In this document: one piece after another, positions 7,974-12,213 of the stretch
Position numbering within the stretch: the first letter of the stretch is position 1
Layout: each line of letters opens with the position of its first letter
DNA from: an uncultured Beijerinckiaceae bacterium
GTDB lineage: Bacteria > Pseudomonadota > Alphaproteobacteria > Rhizobiales > Beijerinckiaceae
DNA length: 14,834 nucleotides
Direction of reading: 5' to 3'
Assembly: GCA_937863205.1 (NCBI GenBank)
Contig: CALMGA010000020.1
Location: 1-14,834, forward strand
The notes under the pieces: generated by a model
The model's input: only the letters and a program-made list of their open reading frames with translations
Database searches by the model: none
What the model was told of the DNA's origin: nothing
Program-made: the position numbers and the translations under genes

Positions 7974-8675
7974 TCACGCCCGTCCTTGCCGCACCAGCGT
8001 GAAGAAGCGGACCTGTTCGGCCGGATCGGCCTTCATCGTGCCGGCGAACTGGGTGGTGACGGTGGACGCCCCCTGCTTGCGGATGCCGCGCAGCGACATG
8101 CACATGTGCTCGGCCTCGATCATCACGGCGCAGCCGCGCGGGCGCAGGTTGAGTTCAAGCGCCCGAAGCACCTGCGCGGTGAGCGCTTCCTGCGTTTGCA
8201 GCCGCCGGGCGAAGATGTCGACGAGGCGGGCGAGCTTGGACAGGCCGACCACGCCTTCCCCGCTGGGATAATAGGCGAGGTGCGCCTGGCCGGTGAAAGG
8301 CACCATGTGGTGCTCGCAGTGCGAAGCGAACGGAATATCGCGCAACACCACCATGTCGTCGTAGCCGTGCACGTCCTCGAAGACGCGGGTCAGGACCTCG
8401 GCCGGATCCTGCCGGTAGCCGGCAAAGAACTCGTCGAAGGCCGAGACCACGCGGCGCGGCGTTTCCAGCAGGCCCTCGCGCCCCGCATCCTCGCCGATGT
8501 AGGCAAGCAGAATGCGCACGGCCGCCTCGGCATCCGCCCGGTCCGGTCGCCTGGGATGAGCGCCGGCAAGGAGTACGGCACCCCCCGGAGCGGGATCGCT
8601 GTCGCGACCCAGTGCCGGACCTGCGGCGCCATCAACGACACGACGGTCGCGCAAGGTCTTAACCACATCGTCCAT
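7974..8675 (-). CDS. folE: GTP cyclohydrolase I
   Basis: Converts GTP to dihydroneopterin triphosphate and formate, the first step of tetrahydrofolate and related pterin synthesis; a cytoplasmic homodecamer in known members. The 233-residue protein has the family signature blocks: [16 protein letters not shown] (67-82), [20 protein letters not shown] (116-135), [19 protein letters not shown] (142-160) and [19 protein letters not shown]. Cys120, His123 and Cys192 are the expected zinc ligands, and His122 the catalytic histidine. The first 45 residues are a variable tail. The ATG at 8675 is selected by GGAGG six bases upstream; an in-frame start at 8720 would put that site inside the gene. It lies immediately upstream of hisI and is divergent from the scaffold-protein gene. 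Confidence 0.97.
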   Translation of the reverse strand: MDDVVKTLRDRRVVDGAAGPALGRDSDPAPGGAVLLAGAHPRRPDRADAEAAVRILLAYIGEDAGREGLLETPRRVVSAFDEFFAGYRQDPAEVLTRVFEDVHGYDDMVVLRDIPFASHCEHHMVPFTGQAHLAYYPSGEGVVGLSKLARLVDIFARRLQTQEALTAQVLRALELNLRPRGCAVMIEAEHMCMSLRGIRKQGASTVTTQFAGTMKADPAEQVRFFTLVRQGRA

Positions 8676-8773
8676 GTGGCGCCTCCGAATTTTTTCTTTC
8701 CAAGAGGATGACGCAGCCACCTCTCGGTGCCGACGTCACGACGACGGTCCGCTTCGCCCGCCCCGTCGCCGCC

Positions 8774-8783
8774 CCTATATAGG
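8774..8783. promoter_or_regulatory. Palindromic CCTATATAGG, candidate -10 element (possibly bidirectional)
   Basis: The only AT-rich hexamer in a GC-rich stretch, 43 bases before the scaffold-gene ATG and about 98 from the folE ATG on the other strand. It resembles the alphaproteobacterial sigma-70 -10 CTATAT and reads the same on both strands. At 17-base spacing the plus-strand -35 would be TTCGCC and the minus-strand one TCGTGA, both weak. Promoter activity is inferred. Confidence 0.4.
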
Positions 8784-8826
8784 ATGCGAAAGGCGCCGTC
8801 ACGAACGCGGCGCGGCAGATTTGACC

Positions 8827-9312
8827 ATGCTTGACGATATCTACAATAGCCGCATCCTGGAACTTGCCGGCAATATCCCCCGCCTCGGGCGTCTCGCCGA
8901 GCCGGGAGCCACCTCGCGCCAGCATTCCCGGCTGTGCGGCTCCACGGTGATCGTGGATCTCGCGATGACCGACGGGGTCGTCAGCGATTACGCGCAGGAC
9001 GTGAAGGCCTGCGCGCTGGGGCAGGCGGCGGCGGCAATCGTGGCACGCCATGTGATCGGCACAACGGCCGAAGAGTTGCGCGGGGTGCGCGACCGGGTGC
9101 GGGCCATGCTGAAGGCGGGCGGCGCCCCGCCGGAAGGCGCGTGGGCAGACGCGGGCATCCTGCAGCCCGTGCGCGACTACAAGGCGCGCCATGCCTCGAC
9201 GCTGCTGGCATTTGAGGCGGCGGCGCAGGCGGCGAGCGAGATCGAGGCTGACACGATGGAGCGAACCGCGCGGCCGCCGCACGCGGCGCAGACAAGTAGT
9301 TCGTCACTGTGA
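8827..9312 (+). CDS. Iron-sulfur cluster scaffold-like protein (IscU/NifU N-terminal family)
   Basis: A 161-residue member of the IscU/NifU-N/SufU fold family, whose classical members assemble Fe-S clusters on three cysteines and an aspartate. The fold signature is clear: MLDDIYNSRILELA, HSRLCGSTVIVDLAMTDGVV, ACALGQAAAAIVARHVIG, VRDYKARHASTLLAFEA. Cys37 and Cys62 match the first two ligand cysteines. The usual Asp after CG is Ser39, and the third cysteine position (KLHC in IscU) is Ala123 in ARHAS, although His122 remains. It may therefore bind cluster or metal differently, or have another job. The ATG at 8827 gives the family N-terminus, although no strong ribosome binding site is seen. It is divergent from folE, an arrangement I recall from other alphaproteobacteria. 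No cysteine desulfurase gene is adjacent. Confidence 0.85.
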   Translation: MLDDIYNSRILELAGNIPRLGRLAEPGATSRQHSRLCGSTVIVDLAMTDGVVSDYAQDVKACALGQAAAAIVARHVIGTTAEELRGVRDRVRAMLKAGGAPPEGAWADAGILQPVRDYKARHASTLLAFEAAAQAASEIEADTMERTARPPHAAQTSSSSL

Positions 9313-9342
9313 CATGCAGGTCATAGGTTATTCGGCGGGATT

Positions 9343-9372
9343 TTGACACAATGGAGGCAAGAGCCGCTGGAT
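9343..9372 (+). promoter_or_regulatory. Candidate promoter of the porin gene
   Basis: A perfect TTGACA (9343-9348) is followed after 18 bases by CTGGAT (9367-9372), which matches four of six positions of the alphaproteobacterial -10 CTATAT. Transcription would begin near 9380 and leave a short leader before the GTG at 9394. A short TGAC-N6-GTCA repeat lies just upstream at 9310-9323. The -35 match is exact; the -10 is weak. Confidence 0.4.
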
Positions 9373-9393
9373 CGAGCGGTGGGGGAATTGAGC

Positions 9394-10263
9394 GTGATCA
9401 AAGCAAGCTGCACGGCCGCCCTTGGCCTCGTGCTCGTCTCCTCGGCCGTTCTGGCCGCCGACCTTCCGAGCCGGCGCGCCCCGCCGGTGTACGTGCCGCC
9501 CGCGCCGACCGGGTACAACTGGACCGGCCTCGAATTCGGCCTGACCACCAGCGTGTCGCTTCCCAGCGGGCAGAACGTCAACATCGCGTCGGTCGGCGGC
9601 GCTGGCCTGCCGCCCGGCGGCATCTCGTTGAACAAGGGCGGGCTTGACGACGTGGGCGGCGGCTTCGCCGCCAACTACCAGCTCAGGCCAGGATCCGGCG
9701 TCGTCGTTGGCGTCCAGGCCGACATCGACTATTTCAACCTGCACGCCTACGAAGACCTCTTCATCCCCGGCGGCGGCAAGTTCAACTTCCAGCAGCGTCT
9801 CGCTTATCTCGGCACCGCCAACGGCCGCGTCGGCTATGCCTTCGACCGCCTTCTGATCTACGCCACCGGCGGCTTCGCCTATGGCGAGGTCCATAACAGC
9901 ACCTTCGTCGACATGGCCGGCCCGGCCTATTTCGGGACCACCAGCCGCATCAGCACCGGCTACGACGTCGGCGGCGGCATCGAATACGCGATCCCGGCCG
10001 ACAGCATCCTCAACAAGCTCTCGATCGAGAAGCTGCTGGGCATCGACAAGAAGCTTGGCCTCGACATCTTCGACGGGACGCTTCGGGCCGAATACGTCCA
10101 TTACGATCTCGGCAGCCAGACGGTCGGTGCCGCCAGCCTCGCCGGTGCGCCGGGCGGCTATGTTTCGACCGTTCGCACGGAAGGCAACCTGATCCGGGTC
10201 GGCCTGGGCTACAAGTTCAACGGCTTCGGCGGCACCCCGGCCCCGGTCGTCGCCCGCTACTGA
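9394..10263 (+). CDS. Outer membrane beta-barrel protein (Omp25/Omp31 type)
   Basis: An 8-stranded-type outer membrane barrel of the porin/OmpA-like family common in Rhizobiales; a structural or small-solute pore role is known only for some members. The 289-residue precursor has a signal peptide (about residues 1-21) ending SSAVLA before ADLPSRRAPPVYVPP, a hallmark of this family. Barrel features follow: YNWTGLEFG, GGGFAANYQL, VVVGVQADIDYF, RLAYLGTANGRVGYAFDRLLIYATGGFAYGEV, GYDVGGGIEYAI, TLRAEYVHYDLG and NLIRVGLGYKFNGF, with alternating hydrophobic residues and aromatic girdles. It ends VVARY after a short tail beyond the last strand. The GTG at 9394 is preferred: GGGGAA lies six bases before it and it leaves a clean signal peptide; starts at 9343 or 9388 are less likely. 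Two terminator hairpins follow the gene. Confidence 0.92.
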   Translation: MIKASCTAALGLVLVSSAVLAADLPSRRAPPVYVPPAPTGYNWTGLEFGLTTSVSLPSGQNVNIASVGGAGLPPGGISLNKGGLDDVGGGFAANYQLRPGSGVVVGVQADIDYFNLHAYEDLFIPGGGKFNFQQRLAYLGTANGRVGYAFDRLLIYATGGFAYGEVHNSTFVDMAGPAYFGTTSRISTGYDVGGGIEYAIPADSILNKLSIEKLLGIDKKLGLDIFDGTLRAEYVHYDLGSQTVGAASLAGAPGGYVSTVRTEGNLIRVGLGYKFNGFGGTPAPVVARY

Positions 10264-10286
10264 GAGACCGTTCGCGATTTCCCCGA

Positions 10287-10304
10287 CCCGGCGACCTCGC
10301 CGGG
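10287..10304 (+). terminator. First terminator hairpin after the porin gene
   Basis: CCCGGCGA and TCGCCGGG form a perfect 8-bp inverted repeat around two bases, 24 bases after the porin stop. CCCTTGCTTCGGCC follows. The T-tract is poor, so on its own it would be a weak intrinsic terminator. Confidence 0.6.
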
Positions 10305-10326
10305 CCCTTGCTTCGGCCAAGCTCAG

Positions 10327-10350
10327 GCCCGGCGGTTTCGCCGGGCTTTT
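10327..10350 (+). terminator. Second terminator hairpin, near copy of the first
   Basis: GCCCGGCG and CGCCGGGC form a perfect 8-bp stem with a GTTT loop, followed directly by TTTT and then GCTTCTGGCC. This is the stronger intrinsic terminator of the tandem pair, 40 bases after the first, and it separates the porin from yidD. Confidence 0.8.
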
Positions 10351-10376
10351 GCTTCTGGCCGGGCGAAGGCCATATC
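10349..10376 (+). promoter_or_regulatory. Candidate yidD promoter overlapping the terminator tail
   Basis: TTGCTT (10349-10354) and CATATC (10371-10376) are spaced by 16 bases. Transcription would start at or just before the yidD ATG at 10387, which would fit a leaderless message, since no ribosome binding site is well placed there. The -35 matches only the TTG core. This is a tentative reading. Confidence 0.25.
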
Positions 10377-10386
10377 TGCTCGCGTC

Positions 10387-10704
10387 ATGCATGCTCCCGA
10401 CGCGGGCCTGATCGCCTCGCTGCCCCGGCGTACCGCCCGCCTGCTGATCCGGGCCTATCAGTTGACCGCGTCCGCCCTCGTGGGTCGGCACTGCCGGCAT
10501 CTGCCGACGTGCTCTCATTACACCGACGAGGCGATCGCTCGCCACGGGCTTTGGGCCGGCGGCTGGATGGGCGCGGCTCGCATCTGCCGCTGCCATCCCT
10601 GGGGCACGCAAGGCTTCGATCCCGCACCCACGACCGTTCCCGCCGGAGCCGCATGGTACAAGCCATGGCGCTACGGCGCGTGGCTTCGATGCGGTTCACC
10701 GTGA
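10387..10704 (+). CDS. yidD: Membrane protein insertion efficiency factor YidD
   Basis: A small membrane-associated protein that helps YidC-dependent insertion of inner membrane proteins. The 105-residue sequence carries the diagnostic YidD pattern: LLIRAYQLTASALVGRHCRHLPTCSHYTDEAI, then RHGLWAGGWMGAARICRCHPWGTQGFDP. The cysteines in HCRHLPTCS and CRCHPWG are the family's conserved ones, and the amphipathic N-terminal helix lies at about residues 12-35. The tail after DPAP is variable. The ATG at 10387 is the only upstream in-frame start before the conserved helix; the nearest purine-rich motif (GAAGG) is about 17 bases away, so initiation may be leaderless or inefficient. In many bacteria yidD lies in the rnpA-yidC cluster; here it stands alone behind the porin terminators, which I recall as usual for alphaproteobacteria. 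Confidence 0.94.
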   Translation: MHAPDAGLIASLPRRTARLLIRAYQLTASALVGRHCRHLPTCSHYTDEAIARHGLWAGGWMGAARICRCHPWGTQGFDPAPTTVPAGAAWYKPWRYGAWLRCGSP

Positions 10705-10759
10705 AACGAGACGTTGCCGGACCAGACGGAAACCGCGGCCGGCAAGGTGACATCCAGGT

Positions 10760-10783
10760 GAACATCCCGCTCCGGGGACGTTC
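10760..10783. promoter_or_regulatory. 24-base imperfect palindrome between yidD and the secreted basic protein gene
   Basis: GAACATCCC and GGGACGTTC are 9-base arms matching at eight positions, with a 6-base spacer. It lies 55 bases after the yidD stop and 63 before the next ATG. The near-perfect dyad with a fixed spacer is operator-like. It could also fold as a terminator stem for yidD, but no T-run follows. The surrounding 142-base gap has no other clear signal. Confidence 0.4.
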
Positions 10784-10846
10784 AGTCGGCTCGGCCTAGG
10801 GTCGTTGCACGCTCAAGAGAGCGGTTCCAACCTGCAAGGACCTGCC

Positions 10847-11311
10847 ATGATCTCCCGCAAACTCGTCACCCTCGGCCTCGGCCTGGCTCTCGCCTTCGGT
10901 GCCGCCGCCGATGCCTCCGCCGCGCTCGCGAACGGCCCGGAGGCGACCAAGACCGTCGCCGGCAAGACCGACGCCAGCAAGCCGGTTGCCAGCAGGACTG
11001 TCGCCGGCAAGACCATCGCCGCCAAGCCTGGCCTCAAGACGGCTGTCGCCGGCAAGGCGCCGATGACGTTCAAGTCGGCCGTGTCCAAGTCGGCCGTGTC
11101 CAAGTCGGTCGCATCCAAGTCGGCGGCGTCCAAGTCCATCGGCGGCAGAACCGTTAACTCCCCGACCCTCGGCGCGGGAAAGCCGAGCCGGCTGGTTCGC
11201 CTCCACCGCCACGTACGCTTCTCGTTCTTCCAGCAGAAGCGCATGCGTGCGGCCGCTCGCACCCGCATGGTGGCGCACGTCGTGAAGCGCTCCAGCGCCA
11301 AGCACGTTTGA
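10847..11311 (+). CDS. Small secreted, very basic repeat protein (function unknown)
   Basis: I do not recognise a family. The 154-residue product has a clear Sec signal peptide (MISRKLVTLGLGLALAFGAAADASA, with cleavage likely after residue 25). By my count the mature 129 residues hold 16 Lys, 11 Arg and 4 His but only one Glu and one Asp, and no Cys, Trp or Tyr. There are three parts. First, TVAGK-type repeats (three copies, roughly residues 36-71). Second, a run of KSxxS pentads at residues 76-97 with Ala/Val in the variable positions, echoing histone H1-like tails. Third, an Arg/His-rich C-terminus (RLVRLHRHVRF, QQKRMRAAARTRM). An AAGGA lies seven bases before the ATG at 10847. Binding to an anionic partner such as lipopolysaccharide, exopolymer or DNA is conceivable but unproven. 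It could be lineage-specific. Confidence 0.75.
   Translation: MISRKLVTLGLGLALAFGAAADASAALANGPEATKTVAGKTDASKPVASRTVAGKTIAAKPGLKTAVAGKAPMTFKSAVSKSAVSKSVASKSAASKSIGGRTVNSPTLGAGKPSRLVRLHRHVRFSFFQQKRMRAAARTRMVAHVVKRSSAKHV
11071..11137 (+). repeat. 15-bp tandem repeat inside the basic protein gene
   Basis: Two perfect copies of CAAGTCGGCCGTGTC (11071-11085, 11086-11100) are followed by two diverged copies (11101-11115, 11116-11130) and the start of a fifth. The unit is a multiple of three, so length changes would keep the frame and add or remove KSxxS pentads. Confidence 0.9.
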
Positions 11312-11334
11312 TCCGCGTCTGCGACCGGTGATAC

Positions 11335-11357
11335 GGGTGGGGCTGATCGCCTCACCC
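11335..11357 (+). terminator. Candidate terminator after the basic protein gene
   Basis: GGGTGGGG and CCTCACCC form an 8-bp stem (one G-U pair) with a 7-base loop, 24 bases after the stop codon. No T-run follows, so termination would be inefficient or Rho-assisted. The 216-base gap to the nitroreductase start otherwise shows only the small inverted repeat at 11483-11499. Confidence 0.45.
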
Positions 11358-11482
11358 GCTTCGCCGCGCCTCGGCTCTTCCCAACCGCCGGCATGACAAG
11401 CGCAGATCGATCTCCAAGGGCATCGCACCGAAACGAGCGCGATGGTTCCGGGATGCATCCGGAGCGTCGCTGCGAAACAAGC

Positions 11483-11499
11483 ATCGGAGCGGATCCGAT
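11483..11499. promoter_or_regulatory. Inverted repeat upstream of the nitroreductase gene
   Basis: ATCGGA and TCCGAT are perfect 6-bp arms around GCGGA, ending 28 bases before the nitroreductase ATG. The position suits a repressor site or leader hairpin. The repeat is short enough to occur by chance. Confidence 0.3.
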
Positions 11500-11527
11500 T
11501 TCCGGCCCGGTGCCTTATGAGGTCGGC

Positions 11528-12112
11528 ATGATCAGCAGCAACGGCCGCACGGCCGAGTACCCGATCAATCCGCTTTTCCTCGACCGCTGGTCGCCGCGCA
11601 GCTTTTCGGCCGAGGCGATCGCCGACGCCGATCTGTTCACCCTTTTCGAGGCCGCGCGCTGGGCACCCTCGTCGAGCAATCTGCAACCCTGGCGCATCCT
11701 CTACGCCAAGCGCGACACGCCGGACTGGCCGCTGTTCCTGCAGCCCCTCAACGAGAAGAACCAAGCTTGGGCCGGGCGGGCCTCCGCCCTGCTCGCCATC
11801 CTGTCCCGGCGCACGACCTCGACCGGCGGCAGCGTGCGCGACATCCGCAGCCACGCCTTTGATGCCGGCGCGGCGTGGGCGTGCCTGGCTTTGCAGGCTT
11901 CGCTCAGCGACTGGGTCGCCCACGCCATCGGTGGCTTCGACGCACCGCGTGCGCGAGACCTGCTCGGCGTGCCCGACGACCTCGACCTCCATTGCTTTGT
12001 CGCGATCGGCCGAAGCACGATCGACCTTGGGGCGCGGAATGCGGACGGTGCCGGACCCAATGGCCGCAGCCCGCAGGCGAGCTTCGTGCGCGCCGGCCCG
12101 ACAAGGGCCTGA
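11528..12112 (+). CDS. Nitroreductase-family flavoprotein
   Basis: A 194-residue FMN-dependent NAD(P)H oxidoreductase of the nitroreductase superfamily; the natural substrate cannot be read from sequence. Conserved blocks are RWSPRSFS (residues 20-27, a phosphate/FMN contact region), FEAARWAPSSSNLQPWR (40-56), a central SHAFDAGAAWACLALQAS helix, and the GGFDAPRARDLLGVPDDLDLHCFVAIGR segment near the C-terminus. Length is at the short end of the family but it looks complete. The ATG at 11528 is chosen because GAGG lies five bases before it and it directly precedes the conserved NPLFLDRWSPRSF; a longer frame opening at 11393 has no conserved content. It stands alone between the basic secreted protein and mfd; 101 bases separate it from mfd. 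Confidence 0.92.
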   Translation: MISSNGRTAEYPINPLFLDRWSPRSFSAEAIADADLFTLFEAARWAPSSSNLQPWRILYAKRDTPDWPLFLQPLNEKNQAWAGRASALLAILSRRTTSTGGSVRDIRSHAFDAGAAWACLALQASLSDWVAHAIGGFDAPRARDLLGVPDDLDLHCFVAIGRSTIDLGARNADGAGPNGRSPQASFVRAGPTRA

Positions 12113-12213
12113 CCAGCGCGACGGCTGCGCGGACCCGCCGCTCGACTTTCCCAACCGGGCGTTCCACATACGGGGTCTGCCGACAGCTCCGGTTCCACAG
12201 CCTCGATCCAAAC

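Noticed and set aside
9328..12211. Minus-strand frames of 427 and 471 codons opposite the porin, yidD, basic protein and nitroreductase
   Set aside because: They cross several plus-strand genes and their spacers, including terminators, and look like composition artefacts.
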